Notes: a model not told the origin generated them from the sequence alone. A DNA stretch of 64,000 bases from Chryseobacterium binzhouense (GCF_007474545.1 NZ_VKOG01000007.1:95240-159239), one strand, 5' to 3'. Shown: positions 16,681 through 25,128, counted from the stretch's first letter. A program made the numbers and translations.

Positions 16681-18237
16681 TCAGTTGGTCGTCATATCTG
16701 TCTTCCATTTGTACCAGTCATCAAGAAAATAGTCCAAAACTACAGGATTATCTATGGTATTGATCTTTGTGGAAACAATGCTGATGTCTTTAGGAAGTTC
16801 AAATGAATTGATAAAAACATTTTCGGTAAGAAATTTCAGATTCTCGGGAATTTTGCGATGTTTTTTTTCGTTAAAATCAGTATTTTTTGCAATAGTATAC
16901 CCCCAATATCCAAAAGAAGGCACGTAAACCTGATAGGTTTTGGTATAATTAAAAATAGAACTCACCGTATTTTTAATACAGCTGAAAGCCGTGTTAGAAT
17001 AATACACTTCTCCGGACTGCGTTACAAAAACTCCGTCTGCTTTCAGATTTCTTTTGGCAAGACCAAAAAACTGTTTGCTGTAAAGTTTTGCAATGGCATC
17101 AACAGAAGGATCAGGTAAATCTGCAATGATGACATCATATTCCTTAATATTGTTTTTCAGAAAAGTAAAAGCGTCATCAGCAACCAGATTTACTTTAGGA
17201 TTCAGAGAAGCTTTATCATTTATTTTTAGAAGATGTTTATTTTTTTTTGACAAATCGAACATCATCTGATCTATATCTACCACATCAACACTCTTCACAG
17301 TAGGGTGCTTCAGAACTTCCCGACTCGCCAGATTTTCACCGCCTCCAAGAATTAAAATATTTTCAGGATTATCATGAATCAGTAACGGAACGTGAACCAG
17401 CATTTCATGATAACGGTATTCATCTTTAGAGCTGAACTGTATTGAGCGGTTTAAAAAAAGCTTTACATCATCATTATTTTTTGTAATGACAATTTTCTGG
17501 TACGGTGTCTGAATGTTTTCTACAATCGGACTTTTATATATTTTTTCTTCCCATACTTTAAGCATTGATCCTGTAGTGACGACCATTACAATAAGAAAAG
17601 CCAAAACGAAAATTCCGAAATAAAAAGTTTTGTTTCTTTTCTTTAATAATTTCTGACTCAGCCAAAGCCCCAATACAATATTCACAATCCCAAAAAGAAG
17701 TGATGAATAAAACAGACCTACAAAAGGAAGCAGAATAAAAGGAAAAATAAGGGTGGCAATAAGCCCACCAATATAATCCAGCGACAAAAAATTGGAAAGA
17801 TTATCCTTATATTCTTCACTTTCATTCATAAAGGTAAGAAGCGGCACCTCCATTCCCGTAATTAATCCGATAAAAAACATGATCACCAGACAAAAAGCCT
17901 GTAATACTCCCGGACTTACATTCACAAAAAGAAAATAAAGAAGAGGAACTGAAATTCCGCCTATTAAACCCAAAATGACTTCAATAAAAACAAAAAAATC
18001 CAATGGCTTTTCTTTGAAAAATTTTGATAAATAAGCCCCAATTCCCATTGAAAACATATAAACACCTATGAGAATAGAAAACTGCATTACCCCATTACCA
18101 AGGAAGTACGTTGCAGTAGCACTGATGAGCAGCTCGTAAATAATTGAGCATAATCCTGCAACAAAAACTGAAAAAGCTAAAATTTTTATTTTCGGTTTCA
18201 AAATAATCTTTATATTTGATTTTAAACTTATTTCCAA
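16681..18237 (-). CDS. speE: Membrane-anchored polyamine aminopropyltransferase (spermidine synthase family)
   Basis: The 518-residue protein has two parts. Residues 1-225 hold about seven membrane helices, starting with AGLCSIIYELLISATATYFLG, the signature of membrane-bound spermidine synthases. Residues about 245-460 form the aminopropyltransferase domain: ILILGGGENLASREVLKHP (glycine loop, with GEN for the usual GDG), VDVVDIDQMM, and DVIIADLPDPS (active-site Asp). It would transfer aminopropyl from decarboxylated AdoMet to a diamine. The start is TTG at 18237; an in-frame stop seven codons upstream and the need to keep the first helix exclude an ATG. It is divergent from, and only 2 bp away from, the lipoprotein gene at 18240. 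The AdoMet decarboxylase needed to feed it is encoded 2.3 kb away in the same locus. Confidence 0.9.
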   Translation of the reverse strand: MEISLKSNIKIILKPKIKILAFSVFVAGLCSIIYELLISATATYFLGNGVMQFSILIGVYMFSMGIGAYLSKFFKEKPLDFFVFIEVILGLIGGISVPLLYFLFVNVSPGVLQAFCLVIMFFIGLITGMEVPLLTFMNESEEYKDNLSNFLSLDYIGGLIATLIFPFILLPFVGLFYSSLLFGIVNIVLGLWLSQKLLKKRNKTFYFGIFVLAFLIVMVVTTGSMLKVWEEKIYKSPIVENIQTPYQKIVITKNNDDVKLFLNRSIQFSSKDEYRYHEMLVHVPLLIHDNPENILILGGGENLASREVLKHPTVKSVDVVDIDQMMFDLSKKNKHLLKINDKASLNPKVNLVADDAFTFLKNNIKEYDVIIADLPDPSVDAIAKLYSKQFFGLAKRNLKADGVFVTQSGEVYYSNTAFSCIKNTVSSIFNYTKTYQVYVPSFGYWGYTIAKNTDFNEKKHRKIPENLKFLTENVFINSFELPKDISIVSTKINTIDNPVVLDYFLDDWYKWKTDMTTN

Positions 18238-18239
18238 AT

Positions 18240-18803
18240 ATGAAGAAAAATTCTTTTACTATTTCTATATTTTGTAAAAAAAATATTCTCTTCCCGGTAA
18301 TGGCATTCAGCCTGCTTAGTTTACAAAGCTGCGGCGGAGACGGGAGTCCCAGAATTAAAGACGGTGAATCGGTTACCATTAAAGAATCATCCAAAGGAAC
18401 AGTTACCGAGGTTGAAGAAGTAAAACCCGGTGATGATTTTAAAATTATTGATGAAAAAATCATTGACGATAAAACGAAATCTACCGCAATAGTACATTAT
18501 CTCAACGGAAAAACAGACACCCTGTCTCTTCAGAAACTGAAAAGTGAGTCACAATCCGGCAACCACACTCATTCAGCACTCAGAGGAGTATTAATGTATT
18601 CGCTTGCTTCTGCATTCTTCAGCAGAAATCTCGCCAACACAACTCCCAATTCAAGCTATTACAAAAGTGCAGATGCATATAACAAATCTACCGGTCTGAA
18701 AAATGATATGGTAAAAACAGCAACCTCCCGCAGAGTAATGACTCCGGGAAGAGCATCCAGAGGATACGGCGCAGGAAAATCTTTCAGATCTTATGGAGGA
18801 TAA
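18240..18803 (+). CDS. Small lipoprotein with Gly/Arg/Ser-rich tail ending in GG (YgiB/YjfM-like position)
   Basis: The 187-residue protein has a long lipoprotein signal with Cys31 (LLSLQSC) followed by GGDGS. The middle is charged (EVEEVKPGDDFKIIDEKI). A hydrophobic patch (LRGVLMYSLASAFFS) comes next, then a low-complexity tail with TPGRASRGYGAGKSFRSYGG at the very end. No Pfam family was recognised. The stop overlaps the start of the ATP-grasp gene by 11 bp. The pairing of a small lipoprotein with a glutathionylspermidine-synthase-like enzyme resembles E. coli ygiB-ygiC and yjfM-yjfC; the likeness in tail composition is from memory. I chose the ATG at 18240 over an upstream TTG because it starts a proper signal peptide. 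Confidence 0.8.
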   Translation: MKKNSFTISIFCKKNILFPVMAFSLLSLQSCGGDGSPRIKDGESVTIKESSKGTVTEVEEVKPGDDFKIIDEKIIDDKTKSTAIVHYLNGKTDTLSLQKLKSESQSGNHTHSALRGVLMYSLASAFFSRNLANTTPNSSYYKSADAYNKSTGLKNDMVKTATSRRVMTPGRASRGYGAGKSFRSYGG

Positions 18804-19941
18804 CAGGTTTCAGGAAATAAAAAAGATCCGCAAAAAAGATATGCCGGTTCAGCTGCAGTGGTTTGCAGATGAAGATTATCTGTTTGAAGAAGTATTGGGT
18901 CTTCATACTTCTGAGGTCAGCAAATTTACCTTCATCGCACAGGAAGCGTATTCAGTTTTTGAAAAAGCGACTGATAAAATCATTCGGGACAGAAATCTCC
19001 ATCTTTTGGATATCCCGCAGTTTTTCCATGGAATCATTGAAAAAACATGGAATGACAGAAAAAAGCATCCTCTTTTGTACGGAAGATTTGACATCAATGG
19101 CGGAATTGATGAAAGAAACGCAAAAGTTATCGAATTCAATGCAGACACCTGCTCAACTCTCCCTGAAACCATTTTATGGCAAAAACTTCAGCTGGAACAT
19201 ATCAAATCTCCGATGGGGCAGTTGAATAGACTGGAGCGCGATCTTGAAAGCACACTTTCAGATCTTAAGAAAAATATCCCGTACGAAAAACCCTATTTTT
19301 TGGCATCTTCATTTGGTCACAAAGAAGACAGGCTCAACTGTGATATGGTTCTGAACGCTGCGTATAAAGCAGGTTATGATGTTTTTTATACTGATTTGGA
19401 AAAAGTAACATTTTCTGACGAAGGCATTTTCTTTGAAATTGGCGGAGAGTTTCAGCCTGTAGATGTCTGGTTTAAAATGGTTCCGTGGGACTGGATGTTC
19501 AACGAAGAACCTGAACTCGCAAAGCTGCTTATCGAAATTATTGAAAAAGATCTGGCAATTATTCTTAATCCTCCATACACCGCTGTATGGCAGAATAAAT
19601 TATTTCTGAATTACATTACCCAGCATTTCCCCAATACTTTTATTGCAGAAACTTACGACAGTTCTTCCTTTCTTGCAGGAAAAGACTATGTAGAAAAACC
19701 TGTTTACGGAAGAATGGGAGAAAATGTAAAAATTGTGCATAAAAACATTCAGTCTGAAGGAGATTTTGCAGGACAGAAAAAAATCTATCAGCGATATTAT
19801 CCTTTAGATAAGGATCGGGAAAACTACTATTATCAGGCAGGCATTTTTTATACTTTCCAGCCATCTGCCATTAATTTCAGAGCAGAAAACAGAGAAATCA
19901 TTACCAATAATTGTGAATTTGTATCACATTATATCATTTAA
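18793..19941 (+). CDS. Glutathionylspermidine synthase-like ATP-grasp ligase (YgiC/YjfC type)
   Basis: The 382-residue protein matches the GSP_synth family. It has GRFDINGG and KVIEFNADTCSTLPETILWQ near residues 95-125, FLASSFGHKEDRLNCD, VWFKMVPWDWMFNEEP, LNPPYTAVWQNKLFL, KPVYGRMGENVKIV, and a C-terminal YYYQAGIFYTFQPSAINFRAE. It has only the ATP-grasp synthetase part and lacks the amidase domain of bifunctional E. coli Gsp. The true substrates of stand-alone members are not settled. The reaction class is amide bond formation between a carboxylate and an amine, with ATP cleavage. Its place between lipoprotein genes, with aminopropyltransferase and AdoMet decarboxylase, points to a polyamine as the amine. 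It has no signal peptide, so it is cytosolic. Confidence 0.9.
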   Translation: MEDNRFQEIKKIRKKDMPVQLQWFADEDYLFEEVLGLHTSEVSKFTFIAQEAYSVFEKATDKIIRDRNLHLLDIPQFFHGIIEKTWNDRKKHPLLYGRFDINGGIDERNAKVIEFNADTCSTLPETILWQKLQLEHIKSPMGQLNRLERDLESTLSDLKKNIPYEKPYFLASSFGHKEDRLNCDMVLNAAYKAGYDVFYTDLEKVTFSDEGIFFEIGGEFQPVDVWFKMVPWDWMFNEEPELAKLLIEIIEKDLAIILNPPYTAVWQNKLFLNYITQHFPNTFIAETYDSSSFLAGKDYVEKPVYGRMGENVKIVHKNIQSEGDFAGQKKIYQRYYPLDKDRENYYYQAGIFYTFQPSAINFRAENREIITNNCEFVSHYII

Positions 19942-19951
19942 AATTAAAAAC

Positions 19952-20557
19952 ATGAAAAATATATTCTTAATACTTTTTGCAGCCTTTGCATTGTGTTCCT
20001 GCGGAAAAGGAAGTGTAGATCTTGCTATTGATAATCCTACCGATCATTCAATAATTGTAAAAGTAGACACCCTTACAGTAGAAGTTCCCGCAAAAGAAGT
20101 GGTATGGGTAGAAATGGGAAAAGGTGAACATCTTATAACCTTGGAAGACAATACTAAAACAAAATACAATTTTACCCAGAATGCCTATTTTCTTAATCCG
20201 ACCAGAAATGAATATCTGAAAACTGAAGAATTCTATGGAAGTCCTTCTTTTCAGAACAGTTATGCGCATAAACTTCCCAATAAAAAAATAGAATTTTACG
20301 GAATGCCGCTTGAAGGAAATTTCGATGTGGTAAAAGACCTTATCAATCCTATCTCATGGGATTACGGACCGAGAGAAGAGCTGCCGGAAATGCTTGAAAT
20401 GGAAGAACAATATGAGGTTATGGTCAAATTATATGACCTGAATGAGTTTGCCAACTTAATTACCAGAGCGTCTGAAGAAGCACAACTCAACAGCGAAGAT
20501 TCAATATCTTCCGACAGCATCAATGCAGCGCCGCCCGTAAGCCAATCTACCAACTAA
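19952..20557 (+). CDS. Lipoprotein of unknown function in the polyamine locus
   Basis: The 201-residue protein has a short lipoprotein signal (MKNIFLILFAAFALCSC, Cys17) followed by GKGS. The next 90 residues look like a small beta-sandwich (VDLAIDNPTDHSIIVKVDTL, VPAKEVVWVEMGKGEHLI). The C-terminal third is acidic and helical (REELPEMLEMEEQYE), ending in a Ser/Asn-rich tail. No family was recognised. It starts 10 bp after the ATP-grasp gene and ends 1 bp before the AdoMet decarboxylase gene, so it belongs to the same message. The ATG at 19952 begins the signal peptide; upstream starts do not. Confidence 0.8.
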   Translation: MKNIFLILFAAFALCSCGKGSVDLAIDNPTDHSIIVKVDTLTVEVPAKEVVWVEMGKGEHLITLEDNTKTKYNFTQNAYFLNPTRNEYLKTEEFYGSPSFQNSYAHKLPNKKIEFYGMPLEGNFDVVKDLINPISWDYGPREELPEMLEMEEQYEVMVKLYDLNEFANLITRASEEAQLNSEDSISSDSINAAPPVSQSTN

Positions 20558-20558
20558 T

Positions 20559-20942
20559 ATGATTTCAGATTATCATACCATCGGCTACCATACGATTTGG
20601 GATATTTACGGATGTAATATTCAGAAGTCATCTTTTGTTCCGGAAATAAAAATAATTCTCAACAAAGTTGTTGAAGAGTTAAAGTTGGGGAAAGTGCAGG
20701 AAGCATATAAACAGTTTCAGCCATTTGGTGCAACAGGCTTTATCTTGTTGGAAGAAAGCCACATCAGCATTCATACATGGCCAGAAAAAGAGTTTGCTGC
20801 AATAGATGTATTTTCCTGTAAGCCTTTTGATACGGAAAAAATTAATTCTATTTTAAAAGATTTTTTTGAAACTGACGAGATCAATACGAAGGTCATTACA
20901 AGAGGTGAACTTACCAGGATGAAAACTGCAAGTCCGAACTGA
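20559..20942 (+). CDS. speD: S-adenosylmethionine decarboxylase proenzyme (pyruvoyl type)
   Basis: The enzyme cleaves itself and uses the resulting pyruvoyl group to decarboxylate AdoMet, giving the aminopropyl donor for polyamine synthesis. The 127-residue length fits the short class 1B form. The site is EESHISIHTWPE: cleavage is expected between Glu66 and Ser67, with His72 and Cys87 (VFSCKPF) as the partner residues. The spacings Ser+5=His and Ser+20=Cys equal those of the Thermotoga maritima enzyme (Ser63, His68, Cys83). It is the last gene of the lipoprotein/ATP-grasp/lipoprotein/speD operon and ends at the terminator at 20970. Confidence 0.95.
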   Translation: MISDYHTIGYHTIWDIYGCNIQKSSFVPEIKIILNKVVEELKLGKVQEAYKQFQPFGATGFILLEESHISIHTWPEKEFAAIDVFSCKPFDTEKINSILKDFFETDEINTKVITRGELTRMKTASPN

Positions 20943-20969
20943 TTACCGATTTATAAAAATTAAAACATA

Positions 20970-20996
20970 AATCACCTGAATGCGGGTGATTTTTTT
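20970..20996 (+). terminator. Terminator after speD
   Basis: AATCACC / GGGTGATT hairpin with an 8-base loop, followed by seven T, 28 bp after the speD stop. Confidence 0.85.
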
Positions 20997-21075
20997 ATTA
21001 GTTATGTCAAAATGGCAGATTGAAAGCCATGGTATTTTTTTTGAGAAACATAAGAAAATTTAAAATCAAATAATT

Positions 21076-22962
21076 ATGACTAAAGGAAATATTAATGTTT
21101 CAGTGGAAAACATTTTTCCGTTGATTAAGAAATTTCTTTACAGCGATCACGAAATATTTTTAAGAGAATTAATTTCCAATGCAACAGATGCAACTCTTAA
21201 ATTGAAACATCTAACCTCAATTGGTGAAGCAAAGGTAGAGTACGGAAATCCTAAAATTGAAGTGAAGATTGATAAAGAAAACAAAAAACTTCATATCATT
21301 GATCAGGGAATCGGGATGACCGGCGAAGAAGTGGAAAAATACATCAATCAGGTAGCTTTTTCGGGTGCTGAAGAATTTTTAGAAAAATACAAAGATTCTG
21401 CTAAAGATTCAGGAATTATCGGGCATTTCGGACTTGGTTTTTATTCTGCATTTATGGTGGCAGAAAAAGTAGAAATCATTTCTAAATCTTATAAAGACGA
21501 ACCGGCTGTACACTGGGTTTGTGACGGAAGTCCTGAGTTTACTTTAGAAGAGACAACTGCAAAAACTGACAGAGGAACAGAAATTATTCTTCATATTGCT
21601 GAAGATTCTACCGAATTTTTAGAAGAATTCAGAATCCGTGAATTACTGACCAAATACAACAAATTCATGCCTGTTCCAATTAAATTCGGAACAAAAAAAG
21701 AAACGCTTCCTTTACCTGAAGGAGCAGCAGAAGATGCGGTTGCAGAAACTGTTGACGTTGATAATATTATTAACAATCCTACTCCGGCGTGGACAAATGC
21801 TCCAAGTGAATTAAAAGACGAAGACTACAAATCGTTTTACCATGAGCTGTATCCTATGCAGTTTGAAGAGCCTTTATTTAATATTCACCTGAATGTAGAT
21901 TATCCTTTCAATCTCACAGGTATTTTATATTTCCCAAAACTCAGCAATAATCTGAATATTGAAAAAGACAAAATTCAGCTTTATCAGAATCAGGTTTTTG
22001 TAACGGATGAGGTAAAAGGCATTGTTCCTGACTTTTTGATGCTGCTTCGCGGAGTTATAGATTCTCCGGATATCCCGTTGAATGTTTCCAGATCTTATCT
22101 TCAGGCAGATGGTGCGGTAAAGAAAATTTCTTCTTACATCACCAAAAAAGTTGCCGACAAAATGGTTTCATTGATTAATGAAAACCGCGAAGATTACGAG
22201 AAAAAATGGAATGACATTAAGATCGTTATTGAATACGGAATGATTTCTGAAGAAAAATTCTTCGAAAAATCAGACAAATTTGCATTATATCCTACCAGCG
22301 AAGGCAAATATTTCCTCTGGAACGAACTGGAAGAAAAAATAAAACCGATACAAACCGACAAAGACGGCAATCTGGTAATTTTATATTCTACCAATGCAGA
22401 CGAGCAGCATTCTTACATTCAGTCGGCTAAAGATAAAGGCTATGAAGTACTGTTATTAGACTCTCCTATTGTTCCTCATCTTATTCAAAAACTGGAAACA
22501 TCTAAAGAGAAGATCCAGTTTGCAAGAGTGGATGCAGACCACATCAATAATCTGATTAAAAAAGATGAGCCTGTTATCTCAAAACTCAACGAAACAGAGA
22601 AAGAATCTTTAAAGAAAACGGTTGAAGAATCTATCAATGATAAAAAATTCACCGTACAGCTTGAAGATTTAGACAGTACAGATGCTCCTTTCACTATTAC
22701 CCAGCCTGAGTTTATGCGCAGAATGAAAGACATGCAGGCGACAGGAGGCGGCGGAATGTTCGGAATGGGAGGTTTTCCTGAAATGTACAATTTGGTGGTA
22801 AACTCCAACAGTGAGTTTGCTTCAAAAATTTTAGCAAACGAAAATGCTGAAGAAAAGAATAATCAGATAAAATACGCTTTGGATCTCGCAAAATTATCGC
22901 AGAATTTGCTGAAAGGTAAAGAACTTACGGATTTTATCCAGAGAAGTTATAAGCAGCTATAA
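21076..22962 (+). CDS. htpG: Molecular chaperone HtpG (Hsp90)
   Basis: The 628-residue protein is the bacterial Hsp90, an ATP-driven cytosolic chaperone dimer. The N-terminal ATPase domain shows FLRELISNATDATLKL (ATP-site Asn/Asp), IDQGIGMTGEEV and GHFGLGFYSAFMVA. The middle domain holds YPFNLTGILYFPKL and LLRGVIDSPDIPLNVSRSYLQ with the catalytic-loop Arg. The C-terminal dimer region ends RSYKQL. A Gly/Met-rich stretch (ATGGGGMFGMGGFPEMY) near residue 560 is a flexible hydrophobic loop. The gene is single, between the speD terminator and its own strong hairpin. Confidence 0.98.
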   Translation: MTKGNINVSVENIFPLIKKFLYSDHEIFLRELISNATDATLKLKHLTSIGEAKVEYGNPKIEVKIDKENKKLHIIDQGIGMTGEEVEKYINQVAFSGAEEFLEKYKDSAKDSGIIGHFGLGFYSAFMVAEKVEIISKSYKDEPAVHWVCDGSPEFTLEETTAKTDRGTEIILHIAEDSTEFLEEFRIRELLTKYNKFMPVPIKFGTKKETLPLPEGAAEDAVAETVDVDNIINNPTPAWTNAPSELKDEDYKSFYHELYPMQFEEPLFNIHLNVDYPFNLTGILYFPKLSNNLNIEKDKIQLYQNQVFVTDEVKGIVPDFLMLLRGVIDSPDIPLNVSRSYLQADGAVKKISSYITKKVADKMVSLINENREDYEKKWNDIKIVIEYGMISEEKFFEKSDKFALYPTSEGKYFLWNELEEKIKPIQTDKDGNLVILYSTNADEQHSYIQSAKDKGYEVLLLDSPIVPHLIQKLETSKEKIQFARVDADHINNLIKKDEPVISKLNETEKESLKKTVEESINDKKFTVQLEDLDSTDAPFTITQPEFMRRMKDMQATGGGGMFGMGGFPEMYNLVVNSNSEFASKILANENAEEKNNQIKYALDLAKLSQNLLKGKELTDFIQRSYKQL

Positions 22963-22985
22963 AAACTATACACTTATAATCAGCA

Positions 22986-23016
22986 AGAGCCTCGACTTTG
23001 TCGAGGCTCTTTTTTT
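22986..23016 (+). terminator. Strong terminator after htpG
   Basis: Perfect 11-bp stem AGAGCCTCGAC / GTCGAGGCTCT, 3-base loop, then a T run. It starts 24 bp after the htpG stop. Confidence 0.92.
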
Positions 23017-23294
23017 AATATTCAGATTACATTACTTATAAATCCACATGAGAACAGGTTTACTCTGTTTTTGCAGAAGCGCATCAATTTCCTTCATGGC
23101 GTTATTGGAAACTGTAGGACAGCCCCATCCTTCCGGTGAGCCGCTTGGAAAATTTCTTCATCGCTCATCAATTCCCAGGAATGGAACACGATAAATCTTT
23201 TCAGCGCATTGCTGTTTGAATCTTCCATGCCGTGCATCAGATATTTTACATGAATACCCCAATCGCTGTAGCCTCTTCCCGACAACTTATATTT

Positions 23295-23939
23295 AACCTG
23301 AGTTCGGGATAAGAAAAGTGAATAAAATTTTCATAAAATAGCAATAATTCGTATATTTAAGTTTCTGACATTCAAATATTTAAACGAATTACTGCTATGG
23401 ATTTGAAAGACCAAATTACAAATATTTTTGTACAAATTGATGATTTTTGTAAGGAGTTTGAGGTTTTATGGCTTCAAATTACATCTGGTATGCAATGAAA
23501 AAGGGGAACTTTTATCCTTCTATGTAACGAAAGGAAATGTTGACGACAGAGATCTTAAGCACATTAAGAGTATGACCATGCAGCTTTTTGGAAAATTATT
23601 TGCAGATAAAGGATACCTTTCAAAAGCCCTTTGGGAGGTGCTTTTTGCAGATGGAATTCAACTATTTACAAAACTTAGAAAGAATATGAAAAATCATATT
23701 ATGAAAATGGAAGACAAGATTTTGCTTAGAAAAAGAGCCATCATTGAGACTATAAATGATGAATTAAAAAACCATTGTCAAGTAGAACATACCAGACATC
23801 GAAGTGTTAATAATTTTATGATCAACATTTTGGGAGCACTAACTGCTTATTGCTTCTTTCCCAAAAAACCGTCACTCAATTTAAAAAAAGTAAATGACGG
23901 TCAATTATTTTTAAACTTCGCTTAAACCGAACTCAGGTT
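23295..23939 (+). mobile_element. IS982-family element, internally deleted (645 bp)
   Basis: The ends are inverted: AACCTGAGTTCGG at 23295 and its complement CCGAACTCAGGTT ending at 23939, with further matching TAAG inside. The element contains one transposase remnant on the plus strand. At 645 bp it is clearly shorter than the roughly 1 kb usual for IS982 members, in agreement with a gap inside the transposase. It should be unable to move by itself but keeps both ends and could be moved by a full copy elsewhere. Confidence 0.92.
23397..23925 (+). pseudogene. IS982-family transposase remnant
   Basis: An ATG at 23397 starts MDLKDQITNIFVQIDDFCKE, the normal N-terminus. Around 23462 it jumps, in another frame, to the catalytic C-terminal half: YGFKLHLVCNEKGELLSFYVTKGNVDDRD, LFADKGYLSKALWEVL, and ERAIIET-like KRAIIETINDELKNHCQVEHTRHRSVNNF. 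About 330-350 bp from the middle, including the first part of the DDE domain, are missing. The remaining 165-codon frame from 23428 has no proper start. Not functional. Confidence 0.9.
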
Positions 23940-24344
23940 ATATTTACCTAAAGAGGAAAGGTGGCTGCCATCTTCATTGCTGAATTTGGGTTGGTCTTTT
24001 GACTCGTCTTTGCTCCATGAGTTTATTCCGCAGCCGTGACCAACAAGATAATTTCCCAGCGTTTTCTGGCTTTTAAAATCCCACACTATAAACCTGTTGA
24101 CTCCCGAATGGAGGCTCATATCAATCAGGATGCAGATTTCAGTGCTTAGTTTTTTAGACTTAGCAAATTCCAAAGCCTCATTTGCTTTGTTTGTTGTTTT
24201 AACTAAATCAATACTTGGTTTTTCCAGTTCTGCAATACTGGCGTCTTCAAAAACTATTTTTTTCTGAGTATTGATAAGCTGATCTTTTGTGCATGATAAA
24301 AGCACTAAAGAAAATATGATAATAAAATATGACTTTAAGATCAT

Positions 24345-25043
24345 CTATTTGTAATGTAAAAATATTCCATAATCAGAAGGTGTCCAAAATGCGGCTTTTT
24401 GTTCGGCGGCTTTCAGTGCGTCATTTGCCCAGGTATTGCAGGTGTTCAGAAAACTGTACCTGCCTTTAGCATCATAAAAGGCATCATTATCACCGTAGAC
24501 AGCATTCGTAGGAATAAGAATATAATTTCCCAGATCGTCTTTATCAAATTTAGCATCCACAAAATCAATTAGTTTCCTGTACTGACTTCGGCTGACCATT
24601 ATTTTTTTGCAATCAGCAGCTTCCGTCATATTTCGATAAAAAGAACAGTGCATTGCAGATTCGCTCATCCAAAAAGCAGCCTTGAAAGCTGTTGAAAATT
24701 TCAGATCTGCCCAGGTCGGCGTGTCCAAGTAAAAGCCTTTGTCACCCCACCCTATTCCCACAAACTGATAATCTGTCTTTTCAGATTTTGTATCCGAAAA
24801 AGGAATTTTGGAACTCCAGTCATGAATATCATTTTTTACAGGCATCACAATATCGGTATGCACACCGTTTGTATAAATATAAATCGGAATTTCTTTAGTT
24901 TCTCCATCATCTTTCTCCGAAACTTCAATAAACGGCAGCAAATATCCTAACAGTGCGTAGATGAGGATAATTCCGATTAAAATACCAGTAACTTTCAGCA
25001 GGACAATTACAACCGACTTTATACTCAAATTTTTAATGTACAT
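24345..25043 (-). CDS. TIGR02117 (DUF2459) family protein
   Basis: The 232-residue protein has an N-terminal membrane segment (about 10-32, ending LLGYLLPF) and a periplasmic part. That part has the family pattern: PIYIYTNGVHTDIVMPV, FVGIGWGDKGFYLDTPTWADL, SRSQYRKLIDFVDAKF, and NTCNTWANDALKAAE near the C-terminus. The Cys-Asn-Thr-Trp and early His resemble NlpC/P60-like or transpeptidase-type active sites, but function is not established. It was paired with the L,D-transpeptidase gene now inactivated downstream, suggesting a cell-wall role. I take the ATG at 25043; a TTG two codons upstream is less likely. Confidence 0.85.
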   Translation of the reverse strand: MYIKNLSIKSVVIVLLKVTGILIGIILIYALLGYLLPFIEVSEKDDGETKEIPIYIYTNGVHTDIVMPVKNDIHDWSSKIPFSDTKSEKTDYQFVGIGWGDKGFYLDTPTWADLKFSTAFKAAFWMSESAMHCSFYRNMTEAADCKKIMVSRSQYRKLIDFVDAKFDKDDLGNYILIPTNAVYGDNDAFYDAKGRYSFLNTCNTWANDALKAAEQKAAFWTPSDYGIFLHYK

Positions 25044-25128
25044 AAACAAAATTTAATTTTATTTTTTGCTAAAAGTATTTATTTTAATTGAGAAATTGAT
25101 TAAATTTAGTTATCAAACATTCACAAAT

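Larger units (their letters stand above)
23289..23945. repeat. 6-bp target-site duplication flanking the IS (ATATTT)
   Basis: ATATTT stands at 23289-23294 and again at 23940-23945, directly outside the inverted ends. Removing the IS and one copy restores the frame GKYKLSG of the host gene, which proves the insertion point. Confidence 0.92.
23032..24344 (-). pseudogene. Murein L,D-transpeptidase catalytic-domain lipoprotein, broken by IS insertion and frameshift
   Basis: The 5' part (24344 down to 23940) codes for a lipoprotein signal (SLVLLSC), the CILIDMSLHSGVNRFIVWD motif and GHGCGINSW, then SSLGKY where the insertion starts. The 3' part resumes at 23294 with KYKLSGRGYSDWG and DSNSNALKRFIVFHSWE. 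It then loses frame at a T run near 23148-23154: one missing T turns IFPSGSPEGWGCPTVSN into IFQAAHRKD. The catalytic Cys lies in that out-of-frame GWGCPTVSN, and the original stop would be at 23032. The family cross-links or trims peptidoglycan from the periplasm. The gene directly follows the TIGR02117 gene (TAG-ATG, no gap), so it was its operon partner. Both lesions abolish the product. Confidence 0.93.

Noticed and set aside
18095-18463. Reverse-strand frame of 122 codons overlapping both starts of the polyamine locus
   Set aside because: It is opposite a lipoprotein gene and in a different frame from the synthase, with no family match; shadow.
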